From positions 1-35,210 of the forward strand of contig CANGEE010000007.1 in NCBI GenBank assembly GCA_947452635.1: a stretch of DNA of 35,210 bases, written 5' to 3'. The notes under the pieces were generated by a model. It saw only the letters and a list, made by a program, of their open reading frames with translations. It searched no databases and was not told the origin of the DNA. This DNA is from Comamonadaceae bacterium. Lineage in GTDB: Bacteria > Pseudomonadota > Gammaproteobacteria > Burkholderiales > Burkholderiaceae_C. A program made the position numbers and the translations under genes. Of the stretch, positions 1 through 8,116 are shown one piece after another; position 1 is the first letter of the stretch, and each line of letters starts with the position of its first letter.

Positions 1-955
1 AAATCTGTAAGCATTGGGCTTGGCGCACCAGCATCTGGGCTACTTTCAAGCGCCAAGCCAAAAGCAGCACGGCCAGCGTCACCAACAAGGCCATTAACCG
101 GTGCACCACATGGATGGACACCAAGGCGGAGAAAGGCAGGATCTCACCGCTGGCCGTGTGGCCCAAATCGCGCCAGACTTCAAAACCCTGGACATCCCAG
201 AGCGGCCACCACTGACCATTGCACAGCGGAACACCTTCACAAGCTAAAACAGCGTAATTGGTGCTGACCCAGCCGCCCAAGGTGATTTGCATCCAGACCA
301 AGACGGTGACGCACAGCAACGCCGAACGCAAAGTGGGTGCAAGCGGTTCGCGCGACGGCATGCGGGAACGAACGGCTTGGGTACACAGCAGCGCCAACAA
401 ACCCAGGCCACCTAGCAAATGCAAGGTGACGATGGCCGGCAGCAACTTCAAAGTCACCGTCCAAGCGCCAAAGGCCCCTTGCATGCAAACCCAAAGCAGG
501 GTGAGTGTCGGCCAAGCCGGCTTGGCATCCGCCTGGCGCTGAAAGGCGCGGGACCAACTGGCCACAGCCAAGGTCAAAATCAATACCCCGACGGCGGTGG
601 CAAGATAGCGGTGGATCATTTCCACCCAGGCTTTGCCATGGGTCACGGGGCCCGTGGGCATGGCCGATTGCGCTGCATCGATATGCACTTCAGCCCCCAA
701 AGGCGTGACACTGCCATAACAACCCGGCCAGTCAGGGCAGCCCAAGCCCGAATCGGTCAAACGCGTGAAAGCGCCGAACAGCACCAGGTCGAAGGTCAAA
801 AACAAGGTGAGCAGCAGCAAGGCCCGACTGCGATCCGCTTGCGCGGTGGGTTCATGGCGCAACCACACCCAGCACAAAGGCCCCAAGGCCAGCAGCAAGC
901 CCATGGCCATGACGCGCAAGGCCGGTGCCCAGTTGTAAAGTTCGACCGCGTTCAT
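1..955 (-). CDS. ctaA: Heme A synthase CtaA/Cox15 (3' end cut by window edge)
   Basis: Membrane enzyme that oxidises heme O to heme A for the aa3-type oxidase encoded next door. I translated 318 residues from the ATG at 955; the C-terminus lies beyond base 1. The protein is strongly hydrophobic, with about seven membrane segments visible. Family hallmarks are RLTDSGLGCPDWPGC at residues 65-79, EMIHR at 112-116, a conserved His in VTLHLLGG (H179), a Cys pair at 239 and 245, and HVVHR at 282-286; these histidines are the expected heme ligands. It starts 4 bases after the stop of the Sco-like gene and is probably co-transcribed with SURF1. The gene is normally followed by ctaB (heme O synthase), which would lie left of the window. 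The family call is secure. Confidence 0.95.
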   Translation of the reverse strand, partial: MNAVELYNWAPALRVMAMGLLLALGPLCWVWLRHEPTAQADRSRALLLLTLFLTFDLVLFGAFTRLTDSGLGCPDWPGCYGSVTPLGAEVHIDAAQSAMPTGPVTHGKAWVEMIHRYLATAVGVLILTLAVASWSRAFQRQADAKPAWPTLTLLWVCMQGAFGAWTVTLKLLPAIVTLHLLGGLGLLALLCTQAVRSRMPSREPLAPTLRSALLCVTVLVWMQITLGGWVSTNYAVLACEGVPLCNGQWWPLWDVQGFEVWRDLGHTASGEILPFSALVSIHVVHRLMALLVTLAVLLLAWRLKVAQMLVRQAQCLQI

Positions 956-959
956 GACA

Positions 960-1679
960 TCAACGACCCGGTGTGTCCCAAAACGCCGAGGCTTTGAGCA
1001 CCCGTTCCAAATCGCGCTTGGCTTTGGCGGCGCCGGCTGCGTCCATGTCGGCGGGGAAACGCATCATCAAATTGCCCAAAGGGTCAACCACATACAAGTG
1101 CGCGTCCAGACTGTGTCCTTTTGCGGCTGGCAGCCAAGCTTGCAGATCTTGCACTTTGACTTTCAAGACCGTGGCTTGGGCCATGGCGGGCAACAACGCG
1201 TCGGCAGGCATCACATCGTCTTGAATCAGCCAGACCCGGTCAAGGCGGTCTTTGTCTTTGCCCAAAGTTTCGCGCAGCTGACGCTGGAAATACAAGCGTT
1301 GCTGGCACGCCGCATCACAGGCGCCGCCACCCACGCTGATCAACAGCCATTGGCCTTTGAGGGCGCTCAAGGGTGCCGTCTGGCCGGACAGAGAGACCGT
1401 GGCCACTTCAGGCAAAGGACGTTGTGGCTCCATCAGTTCGCCATAGTTGCGCCGCCCTTCAGGTCGGATGACGTAGTAGGTCCAGTAAGAGGCGATCACG
1501 GGCGAGGCGCAGATCAGCAGGACCATCAGCATCTTCCAGCGGCCGACACGGGTGCGCGCAGCTTCACCTTCCAAGGCCTCGCTCGGGGTGGGCATGCTGT
1601 GCACCGTAAAGCCCAAGGGGGCGTCGCGCACTTCAGTGGGGGAGGCGATTTTTTCGTCGGACAATTTGAAACCAAACAT
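960..1679 (-). CDS. Membrane-anchored Sco-like CxxxC protein of the oxidase cluster
   Basis: Protein of 239 residues: a short N-terminal tail, one membrane anchor at about residues 50-70, then a periplasmic thioredoxin-like domain. It has C-x3-C at 121/125 and a YVVDPLGNLMMRF strand at about 197-208, resembling the fold and copper-binding CxxxC of Sco proteins; H189 or H194 could be the distal ligand. It lies between SURF1 and ctaA, so a role in CuA or heme-copper assembly is likely, but this is inference. The start at 1679 overlaps the SURF1 end by 47 bases and has no clear ribosome-binding site. An ATG at 1595 would remove the overlap and 28 residues. I kept 1679 because the non-overlapping part of the extension has GC-rich third positions, like its neighbours. 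Confidence 0.8.
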   Translation of the reverse strand: MFGFKLSDEKIASPTEVRDAPLGFTVHSMPTPSEALEGEAARTRVGRWKMLMVLLICASPVIASYWTYYVIRPEGRRNYGELMEPQRPLPEVATVSLSGQTAPLSALKGQWLLISVGGGACDAACQQRLYFQRQLRETLGKDKDRLDRVWLIQDDVMPADALLPAMAQATVLKVKVQDLQAWLPAAKGHSLDAHLYVVDPLGNLMMRFPADMDAAGAAKAKRDLERVLKASAFWDTPGR

Positions 1680-2400
1680 AAAGCAAAGTGATCAGGGCAC
1701 TGAGCCCAAACCACTGAAAAGCATAGCCGTAGTGTTTTTCAACACCGGTGGCCGGTTGGGGCCATTCGCGCAGCAAGCCTTCGGAGGCCGCGCCGGTTTG
1801 CACCAGGGTCACTTCCAGCAAGGGCCATCCTGTTTGCGCGCGCACTGCATCCAAGTCGAGATTTTGCCGTATGGGACCTGGGTCTGAATCACCTAATTCA
1901 TAGAGCTTGGACGGGGCAAGGGCAATGCGCCCTGTGAGGGTGACTTCGCCGCTGGGCGTGATCACCTCAGGCAGTTGCGTTCGGTCCGTGAAATGCCGTG
2001 GCACCCAGCCCCGTTGAACCCAAATCACCGCTTGGGAAGCCGTCAATCGCAGCGGGGTCAACACATAAAAGCCGACACGGCCATTCATTTGCCGGTTGTC
2101 CAAAAACACGGTTTTGTCTGCCAACCACTGGCCTTGCAAGCTGACACGGCGGTGAATCAAGCCTGCGCGCTTGTCCGCACTGTCATCCGCTTGTCCCAAG
2201 TTCGTGCCATCGACCATGGCCATCTCAGCACGCTGCGCCATTTGCGCTTGCCAGGCTTCTTTGGCAGCGGCGCGGCGCAGCTGCCAAAACCCCAAGGCGC
2301 AAGTGAGGGCTACAGCCATGACAACGGCCAGCAAAATCGCCAACCAGCGCAGACGCGGCGGGGCTATGGCCGCGGCGTTGGACAACTTTTCTGCGCTCAT
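1633..2400 (-). CDS. surf1: SURF1-family oxidase assembly protein
   Basis: Protein of 255 residues with the SURF1 layout: an N-terminal membrane helix (about 18-38) running into LGFWQLRR (36-43), a periplasmic domain containing RGWVPRH, and a C-terminal helix in the HYGYAFQWFGLSAL region. SURF1 proteins help insert heme A into subunit I. I start at the ATG at 2400 (MSAEKLSN); an upstream in-frame extension to 2502 would run through the start of the divergent gene and has no family counterpart. The two divergent start codons are only 15 bases apart, so this gene's promoter must lie inside the neighbouring coding sequence or the transcript has almost no leader. Its end overlaps the Sco-like gene if that gene starts at 1679. 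Confidence 0.93.
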   Translation of the reverse strand: MSAEKLSNAAAIAPPRLRWLAILLAVVMAVALTCALGFWQLRRAAAKEAWQAQMAQRAEMAMVDGTNLGQADDSADKRAGLIHRRVSLQGQWLADKTVFLDNRQMNGRVGFYVLTPLRLTASQAVIWVQRGWVPRHFTDRTQLPEVITPSGEVTLTGRIALAPSKLYELGDSDPGPIRQNLDLDAVRAQTGWPLLEVTLVQTGAASEGLLREWPQPATGVEKHYGYAFQWFGLSALITLLYVWFQIVRRKNRLPH

Positions 2401-2408
2401 TGGATAAT
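2379..2408 (+). promoter_or_regulatory. Sigma70-like promoter for the DUF2909 gene, inside SURF1
   Basis: TGGACA at 2379-2384 and GATAAT at 2403-2408 each match the consensus at 5 of 6 positions and are 18 bases apart. The predicted transcription start (about 2415) falls at the ATG at 2416, which has no Shine-Dalgarno, so the mRNA would be leaderless. The -35 box lies within the 5' end of the oppositely oriented SURF1 gene. Confidence 0.55.
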
Positions 2409-2415
2409 CGGGCTC

Positions 2416-2643
2416 ATGACATACCTTGTTGCGATCGCTTTTATGGCCATTTTGGGCAGCCTGGGTGCTGCGTTGTTTTACATGATGAAGGGTGATGGCC
2501 AATCTTCAGGTCAACATCCTTCGGGCGGCATGGCCAAAGCCTTGGCATTTCGCGTGGGCTTTTCCATTGTGCTCTTCGCCTGTATCTTGCTGGCCTGGAA
2601 ACTGGGCTATATCCAGCCTTCCGGTATTCCAGCAGGGGCTTAA
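2416..2643 (+). CDS. Twin-transmembrane protein, DUF2909 family
   Basis: Small membrane protein of 75 residues with two hydrophobic helices (about 3-23 and 46-63) joined by a polar loop KGDGQSSGQHPSGG. This matches the DUF2909 'twin transmembrane protein' found in cytochrome oxidase clusters of betaproteobacteria. The function is unknown; an assembly or accessory role is inferred from position only. It is the only plus-strand gene in the oxidase region, divergent from SURF1 and convergent with ctaE, with a terminator between. The ATG at 2416 has no ribosome-binding site, while a -10-like box sits 7 bases upstream. In-frame sequence further upstream is antisense to SURF1 and is not part of the gene. 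Confidence 0.85.
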   Translation: MTYLVAIAFMAILGSLGAALFYMMKGDGQSSGQHPSGGMAKALAFRVGFSIVLFACILLAWKLGYIQPSGIPAGA

Positions 2644-2677
2644 CTCCCCGATTTTTTCGTTCATTTCACACATCCAC

Positions 2678-2705
2678 AAAAAAAGCGCCCTTCGGCGCTT
2701 TTTTT
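2678..2705. terminator. Bidirectional rho-independent terminator
   Basis: A perfect inverted repeat with a 12-base stem: seven A's plus GCGCC, the loop CTTC, then GGCGC plus seven T's. It works on both strands because of the A-run/T-run flanks. It separates the convergent DUF2909 gene (ends 2643) and ctaE (ends 2722). Confidence 0.93.
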
Positions 2706-2721
2706 GTGCGACGGTGTCGAC

Positions 2722-3603
2722 TCACATCCAGTACACCAAGATGTACAAGCCCAGCCAGACCACATCGACAAAGTGCCAGTACCAAGCAGCACCTTCAAAA
2801 CCGAAGTGACGGTCGGCTGTGAAATGGCCTTTTTGCAAACGCAAAGTGATGAACAACAACATCAACATACCGACAAACACGTGGAAACCGTGAAAACCGG
2901 TGAGCATGTAGAAGGTGGAGCCATAAACGCCCGAGCTGAGTTTCAAATTCATTTCAGACCAAGCGTGCGCATATTCGTAACCTTGAACGCACAAGAAAGT
3001 CACACCCAACAGCACCGTCATCCACATGAATTTGATGGTTTTTGAACGGTCGCCATGCTGCAAAGCATGGTGCGCCACGGTCAAGGTCACGCCAGAGGTC
3101 AACAGCAAACCAGTGTTGATGGTGGGCAACCAGAAAGGAGACATGGTCTGGAAGGGCTCGACAATGCCGGCTGGTGAAGCGGTTGCGCCCGCAGCCAATG
3201 TCGGCCACACGGCTTTGAAGTCAGGCCAGATCAAGGCATTTTCCAAGCTGCCCAGTGCCGGCAAGGAGTGGGTCCGTGCCCACCACAGCGCTGTGAAGAA
3301 TGCACCGAAGAACATCACTTCGGAGAAAATGAACCAGGTCATGCTCCAACGGAAGGACAGATCGATTTTGCGACCGTATTGGCCACTTTCACTTTCACCC
3401 ACCGCTTCGCTGAACCATTGGTACAACACGGTCAACCACCAGATCAGGCCGAAAAACAAAGAATACTTGCCCCAGTTTTCACCATTGACCCACTGGCCAG
3501 CGCCCAGAATAACAAAGAACAAACCAATGGCCGCCATCACGGGGTGGCGTGATGGATGGGGGACGAAATAATAAGGCGTGGTGCCGTGTGCTGTGGAACT
3601 CAT
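2722..3603 (-). CDS. ctaE: Cytochrome c oxidase subunit III
   Basis: Protein of 293 residues with seven membrane helices, typical of CoxC/CtaE. Landmarks are YYFVPHPSRHPV near the N-terminus, the conserved FSEVMFFGAFF helix (93-103, Glu95), the FHGFHVFVG helix, and the C-terminal WYWHFVDVVWL segment. The subunit packs against subunit I and supports proton uptake and enzyme stability. I chose the ATG at 3603 because it is preceded by GCAGGAGT (AGGAG, 6-base spacing); an upstream ATG adds only six residues without such a site. It is the last gene of the ctaC-D-G-E unit and ends in the bidirectional terminator. Confidence 0.97.
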   Translation of the reverse strand: MSSTAHGTTPYYFVPHPSRHPVMAAIGLFFVILGAGQWVNGENWGKYSLFFGLIWWLTVLYQWFSEAVGESESGQYGRKIDLSFRWSMTWFIFSEVMFFGAFFTALWWARTHSLPALGSLENALIWPDFKAVWPTLAAGATASPAGIVEPFQTMSPFWLPTINTGLLLTSGVTLTVAHHALQHGDRSKTIKFMWMTVLLGVTFLCVQGYEYAHAWSEMNLKLSSGVYGSTFYMLTGFHGFHVFVGMLMLLFITLRLQKGHFTADRHFGFEGAAWYWHFVDVVWLGLYILVYWM

Positions 3604-3642
3604 GTGTACTCCTGCTCTCAAATCTTCAAAATCAATCTGTGT

Positions 3643-3867
3643 TCACGAAAGGGTCGATGGTTGCATCACGACCCAATTGACCAGCGCGATCAAACCCACC
3701 ACCATCACCACCACCAGGCCAATGGCCACCGCGATGATGTGAAAAGGGTTCAAGCGCGCCATATCTTCTTGCGACTCACTGCCTTTGCGCATGCCAGCAA
3801 ACGACCACATGACCGCTTGCACTGTGCGCAAAAAAGTGGCTTTAGGGGGTTGCTGGTCGGGCATCAT
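3643..3867 (-). CDS. DUF2970 small membrane protein
   Basis: Protein of 74 residues with a cytoplasmic N-terminal segment (KATFLRTVQAVMWSFAGMRK) and one strongly hydrophobic C-terminal helix (about 44-68). This matches DUF2970, a family seen between ctaG and ctaE in Burkholderiales. Its role is unknown, but its fixed position implies oxidase biogenesis or a minor subunit. The start ATG overlaps the ctaG stop (ATGA), indicating translational coupling; a second ATG immediately follows. Confidence 0.85.
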   Translation of the reverse strand: MMPDQQPPKATFLRTVQAVMWSFAGMRKGSESQEDMARLNPFHIIAVAIGLVVVMVVGLIALVNWVVMQPSTLS

Positions 3868-4475
3868 GTGCCAGCTTTCAACAAGGGCAAAGCGGTTTCG
3901 GTCGCCACAGGGGCCGCAGGCGTTTTACCGCCCACTTCAAAGAACGTGTACGACAGGGTGATCGTTTTCACGTCTTTGGACAATTTGGGGTCAATCACAA
4001 AAGCCACGGGCCAGCGCTTTTTCTCGCCGGGCTCCAAGGTGTATTGATTGAAACAAAAACATTCCAGCTTATTGAAATAGGCCGCCGCTTGGTGCGGCGC
4101 ATAGCTGGGAATGGCTTGCGCCGCCATGCGTTTGTTTTGCACATTTTGGAACTCGTACATGACCGTGGTCAACTCACCTGGATGCACCACCACAGAGCGG
4201 GTTTCAGGCTTAAAGTCCCAAGGGCCACGCGCATTGGCATCGAACTCCACCGTGATGGAGCGGCTCAAGTCCACTTGGCTGTTGACCGCACGGGCCTCTG
4301 AGCCCGCCACACCATTGCCCGGCACTTGCCGCTCAACCAGGGACAGGATGTTGATGCCGGTGATTTCGCAAATGTGTTTGTACAAAGGAATCAGCGCATA
4401 GCCAAAAGCGAACATGCCGACTGTGATCACAGCCAGCTTGCCCATCATCTTGGTGTTTTCGTTGCGCAGATTCAT
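3864..4475 (-). CDS. ctaG: Copper chaperone CtaG/Cox11
   Basis: Delivers copper to the CuB site of subunit I. The 203-residue protein has one N-terminal membrane anchor (about 12-32, ending in the conserved YALIPLY), a conserved Cys36, and a periplasmic immunoglobulin-like domain with the copper-binding CFCF at 139-142. Its length is normal for the family. It lies between the 36-residue assembly gene and DUF2970, and overlaps the latter by four bases. There is no strong Shine-Dalgarno, so coupling to the upstream gene is possible. Confidence 0.96.
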   Translation of the reverse strand: MNLRNENTKMMGKLAVITVGMFAFGYALIPLYKHICEITGINILSLVERQVPGNGVAGSEARAVNSQVDLSRSITVEFDANARGPWDFKPETRSVVVHPGELTTVMYEFQNVQNKRMAAQAIPSYAPHQAAAYFNKLECFCFNQYTLEPGEKKRWPVAFVIDPKLSKDVKTITLSYTFFEVGGKTPAAPVATETALPLLKAGT

Positions 4476-4502
4476 GGCGGAAGAATGCTCAATTTTGAAA
4501 GC

Positions 4503-4613
4503 TCAATGGCTCAGCAAAATCATTTTGGCCATGAACCCGATGAAAAACATCGCGGCCACCGAGGCCAAGGTCAAGGCCATGCGCAAATTGCTTTTCTTTT
4601 GTTCAGGTGTCAT
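4503..4613 (-). CDS. Cytochrome oxidase small assembly protein (36 aa)
   Basis: I found this small gene by reading the 145-base gap between ctaD and ctaG. It reads MTPEQKKSN followed by a single hydrophobic helix (about 11-34), for 36 residues and then TGA. The charged head plus one helix matches the short 'cytochrome oxidase small assembly protein' annotated at this exact position in Burkholderiales. It starts 7 bases after the ctaD stop without a clear ribosome-binding site, which suggests re-initiation. The function is inferred from position. Confidence 0.82.
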   Translation of the reverse strand: MTPEQKKSNLRMALTLASVAAMFFIGFMAKMILLSH

Positions 4614-4620
4614 GGTCTAT

Positions 4621-6252
4621 TCAGCCGATCACGCGGGTGGCGGTGATGTCCAATTTGGGTGGGTTCTCAAAAGTGTGGAACGGCGCGGGCGAGGCCACTT
4701 CCCACTCCAGACCTTCTGCACCAGCACCGTCCGCATCGTTCCATGGGCGCTGAGGTGCTTTGGCACCTTGACCGCGCATGCAAGGCACGACCACGAACAA
4801 GAAGAAGTAGACCTGGGCAAAACCGAAGAGGAAACCACCGACCGAGGCCAAGGCATTGAAGTCGGCGAACTGCATCGGGTAGTCGGCGTAGCGACGGGGC
4901 ATGCCGGCCAAACCCAAGAAGTGCATCGGGAAGAAGGTGACGTTGAAAGCGATCAATGACCACCAGAAATGGATCTTGCCGCGGCCTTCGTTGTACATCA
5001 CGCCGGTCCACTTGGGGGCCCAGTAGTAGAAGCCTGCGAACAAGGCAAACAAGGAACCGGCCACCAACACATAGTGGAAGTGCGCCACCACGTAGTAAGT
5101 GTCTTGCAACTGGATATCGATCGGCGCCATCGCCAAGATCAAACCGGTGAAGCCGCCCATGGTGAACACAAAAATGAAGCCCACTGCAAACAGCATCGGC
5201 GTTTCAAAGGTCATGGAGCCGCGCCACATGGTGGCAATCCAGTTGAAAATCTTCACTGCGGTCGGCACCGCGATCAGCATGGTGGCGTACATGAAGAACA
5301 ACTGCCCGGTCACCGGCATCCCGGTGGTGAACATGTGGTGCGCCCACACGATGAACGACAAAATAGCAATCGAAGACGTGGCGTACACCATCGAGGCGTA
5401 GCCGAACAACTTCTTGCGAGAGAAAGCCGGCACGATCTGGCTGATGATGCCGAAAGCCGGCAAGATCATGATGTAGACCTCAGGGTGACCGAAGAACCAG
5501 AAGATGTGCTGGTACATCACCGGGTCACCGCCGCCGGCGGGGTTGAAGAAGCTGGTGCCAAAGTGGCGATCGGTCAGCGTCATGGTGATCGCGCCAGCCA
5601 ACACAGGCATCACGGCGATCAACAGGTAAGCGGTGATCAACCAAGTCCATGCGAACATGGGCATCTTCATCAAAGTCATGCCGGGTGCGCGCATGTTCAA
5701 AATGGTGACGATGATGTTGATCGAACCCATGATGGACGAAGCGCCCAAGATGTGCATGGCAAAAATACCGGCGTCCATGGAGGGGCCCATTTGCAGGGTC
5801 AATGGCGCGTACAAAGTCCAGCCAGCAGCGGGTGCACCGCCAGGCATGAAGAACGAACCGGCCAGCATCAAACCGGCCGGGATCATCAGCCAAAAACTGA
5901 AGTTGTTCATGCGGGCAAAAGCCATGTCGGCCGCGCCGATTTGCAAGGGAATCATCCAGTTCGCAAAGCCGACAAAGGCGGGCATGATCGCGCCAAACAC
6001 CATGATCAGACCGTGCATGGTGGTGAACTGGTTGAACAACTCAGGGTTGACCAATTGCAAACCTGGCTGGAACAGCTCGGCGCGAATCAACAGCGCCAAG
6101 ATACCGCCAATCATCAACATGGTGAAGCTGAACAACAGGTACAAGGTCCCGATGTCTTTGTGGTTGGTCGCATAGACCCAACGACGCCAGCCGCTGGGGG
6201 CGTGGTCATGATCGTCGTGGGCGTGATCGTGATGGTCGAGAACGGCACTCAT
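4621..6252 (-). CDS. ctaD: Cytochrome c oxidase subunit I
   Basis: The catalytic heme-copper subunit, 543 residues, twelve helices. Metal ligands are all present: H80 and H393 (heme a), H391 (heme a3), and H256, H305 and H306 (CuB), with the His-Tyr pair in GHPEVY (256/260). The D-pathway residue D109 ([12 protein letters not shown]), E258 and the K-pathway K334 ([11 protein letters not shown]) are conserved, so this is an A1-type proton-pumping oxidase. The N-terminus is a His/Asp-rich tail (residues 7-17). The ATG at 6252 has AAAGGAAA upstream. It lies 27 bases after ctaC. Confidence 0.98.
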   Translation of the reverse strand: MSAVLDHHDHAHDDHDHAPSGWRRWVYATNHKDIGTLYLLFSFTMLMIGGILALLIRAELFQPGLQLVNPELFNQFTTMHGLIMVFGAIMPAFVGFANWMIPLQIGAADMAFARMNNFSFWLMIPAGLMLAGSFFMPGGAPAAGWTLYAPLTLQMGPSMDAGIFAMHILGASSIMGSINIIVTILNMRAPGMTLMKMPMFAWTWLITAYLLIAVMPVLAGAITMTLTDRHFGTSFFNPAGGGDPVMYQHIFWFFGHPEVYIMILPAFGIISQIVPAFSRKKLFGYASMVYATSSIAILSFIVWAHHMFTTGMPVTGQLFFMYATMLIAVPTAVKIFNWIATMWRGSMTFETPMLFAVGFIFVFTMGGFTGLILAMAPIDIQLQDTYYVVAHFHYVLVAGSLFALFAGFYYWAPKWTGVMYNEGRGKIHFWWSLIAFNVTFFPMHFLGLAGMPRRYADYPMQFADFNALASVGGFLFGFAQVYFFLFVVVPCMRGQGAKAPQRPWNDADGAGAEGLEWEVASPAPFHTFENPPKLDITATRVIG

Positions 6253-6279
6253 CTTGATTTCCTTTAATGCGGTAATGAC

Positions 6280-7452
6280 TTATTTACGGGCAGCCAGCAC
6301 TTCAGCCGGTTGCACGAGTTGCCCGGTCTTGTTGGACCAGTTGTTCTTGGTGAAAGTGATGACAGCGGCAATTTCGGTGTCCGACAAAGCTTTCCATGAG
6401 GGCATGGCGCCATTGTTTTGGCCATTGAGCAAGACCGAGATTTGCTTGACGTGGTCCGCGTCCAACACCACGGCAGCGCCGTCCAGTGGCTTGATCGGTC
6501 CGGCGCCCTTGCCATTGGCCTGGTGACAGGCAGCGCAATTGGCCGCGTACACTTTTTCACCGCGCTTGGACAGATCGTCCAATGTCCATACTTTGCTTGG
6601 ATCGTCGGCTTTGGCGGCTTGTTTTTTCTTCTCCGCATTCACCCAAGCGGCGTAGTCTTCGCCCGACAGCACTTTGACCTGGATCGGCATGTAAGCATGC
6701 TCTTTGCCGCACAACTCTTGGCATTGGCCATAGTAGGTGCCGACTTTTTCGGCGCGGAACCAGGTGTCACGCACAAAACCCGGAATCGCATCTTGCTTGA
6801 TGCCCAATGAGTTCACCGCAAAAGAGTGAATCACATCATTGGCGGTCGTGATGACGCGCACTTTTTTACCCACCGGCACCACCAAAGGGTTGTCGACGCG
6901 CAAAAGGTAATCGTCGCCTTCGGGCTTGCCTGCATTGGACATGGCCCGTTGCGAAGAATCCAAAGTGGAGATGTAGGCCAGGCCCTCGCCTTCGCCTTTG
7001 ATGTAGTCGTAACCCCATTTCCACTGGTAGCCGGTGACTTTGATCGTCAAATCGGCATTGGTGGTGTCCTTGGACGCGACCAACACTTTGGTGGCCGGCA
7101 AGGCCATCAAGATCACGATGATGAAGGGGGCCAGGGTCCACAAAATTTCAACCGTGACGGACTCGTGGAAGGTGGCCGCCTTGTGGCCCACCGATTTGCG
7201 GTGCTTCCAGATGGAATAGAACATCACCGCAAACACGGCGATGAAAATCACCACGCAGATGATCATCATGAAATTGTGCAACCAATGCTGCTCTTGCGCA
7301 ATTTTGGTGACTGCAGGGTGCAAATTGAGCTGATTGACAGCAGGGCCGCCAGGCAGGTCGTTGACCGCGTGTGCGGATGTGGCCATCAATGCGCCCGTCC
7401 AAATGCCGGCATGGCAAAGAAGCGAAGCCAATTTACTGGAAATGCTCTTCAT
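6280..7452 (-). CDS. ctaC: Cytochrome c oxidase subunit II fused to cytochrome c (caa3 type)
   Basis: Protein of 390 residues from the ATG at 7452. It has a signal peptide (to about SAHA, 29), two membrane helices (about 58-80 and 103-120), a CuA cupredoxin domain and a C-terminal cytochrome c domain. CuA ligands are H209, C244, E246 (backbone), C248, H252 and M255. The fused heme site is CAACH (306-310), with M350 as the likely sixth ligand. The fused heme makes it a caa3-type enzyme that can take electrons from soluble cytochromes. The 80-base gap to DUF2244 contains a small CTGCTG/CAGCAG hairpin (7505-7519). Upstream in-frame codons (to 7536) look non-coding. Confidence 0.97.
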   Translation of the reverse strand: MKSISSKLASLLCHAGIWTGALMATSAHAVNDLPGGPAVNQLNLHPAVTKIAQEQHWLHNFMMIICVVIFIAVFAVMFYSIWKHRKSVGHKAATFHESVTVEILWTLAPFIIVILMALPATKVLVASKDTTNADLTIKVTGYQWKWGYDYIKGEGEGLAYISTLDSSQRAMSNAGKPEGDDYLLRVDNPLVVPVGKKVRVITTANDVIHSFAVNSLGIKQDAIPGFVRDTWFRAEKVGTYYGQCQELCGKEHAYMPIQVKVLSGEDYAAWVNAEKKKQAAKADDPSKVWTLDDLSKRGEKVYAANCAACHQANGKGAGPIKPLDGAAVVLDADHVKQISVLLNGQNNGAMPSWKALSDTEIAAVITFTKNNWSNKTGQLVQPAEVLAARK

Positions 7453-7532
7453 AGTCGTCACTAACTTCCAAGTCTCTGTAGAACCTACTACCTTTGTTGA
7501 GCCACTGCTGACGCAGCAGCCCAACGTGGACA

Positions 7533-8009
7533 TCACGCTTGGCGCAATGCCCGACGAATTTCTTGGGCCAACATCAACCGCTGCTCAGGGCGCACAAAAC
7601 GACCCACTTCAACGGATTTCCCTCGGCCCGACACCTCAATCAAACTCCGGTCGTCAGCCAGCAGCTCCACGCGAACCCACTGCCTATCGAACTCGGCTCG
7701 CTCACGTTTGCCGGCAGTTTCACACTCCACGACAACCCGAGCACCTTCAATCGAAATCCACTCCCCATCGGTGGCATGACGGGCATAAATGAAAAATGCC
7801 AGTCCTACCACCATGACTTCCAACCAAGCAAAACCGAGCACCAAAGTGGCGCCATGCAACCAAAAAAAGGAGCCAATCAGCAGCGACACACTGCACAGGG
7901 AAAGGTAGATCCAACCCAGCTGCGCCGGCGCCAAGGAGCAATTTTTTCGTAGCCTCCAGTCAATGGACTGACCTGAGACCTGTGCGAATGTGAACATCCG
8001 GTTAGACAT
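7533..8009 (-). CDS. DUF2244 membrane protein
   Basis: Protein of 158 residues with two closely spaced helices (about 29-52 and 57-76), followed by a soluble domain rich in short strands (GEWISIEGARVVVE, WVRVELLADDRSLIEV, VEVGRFVRPEQRLMLAQEIRRAL). This is the layout of DUF2244, an integral membrane family commonly placed before ctaC in betaproteobacteria. Its function is unknown. It is probably the first gene of the oxidase operon: the 107-base gap before it holds a TAAAAT -10-like box (8075-8070) but no convincing -35. Confidence 0.88.
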   Translation of the reverse strand: MSNRMFTFAQVSGQSIDWRLRKNCSLAPAQLGWIYLSLCSVSLLIGSFFWLHGATLVLGFAWLEVMVVGLAFFIYARHATDGEWISIEGARVVVECETAGKRERAEFDRQWVRVELLADDRSLIEVSGRGKSVEVGRFVRPEQRLMLAQEIRRALRQA

Positions 8010-8116
8010 ACGTCATCTTTGATCGACCCGTTGCTTGATTCAAAACCAGTTTGGGCTTTGACGGGGCAGATTTTACCCGACTTATAGAGGTGATTTGATA
8101 AAACGCATACGAAGCC

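Noticed and set aside
4969-6267. Long plus-strand open frame of 432 codons antisense to ctaD
   Set aside because: A composition shadow of a conserved gene; His/Gln-rich low-complexity translation with no domain.
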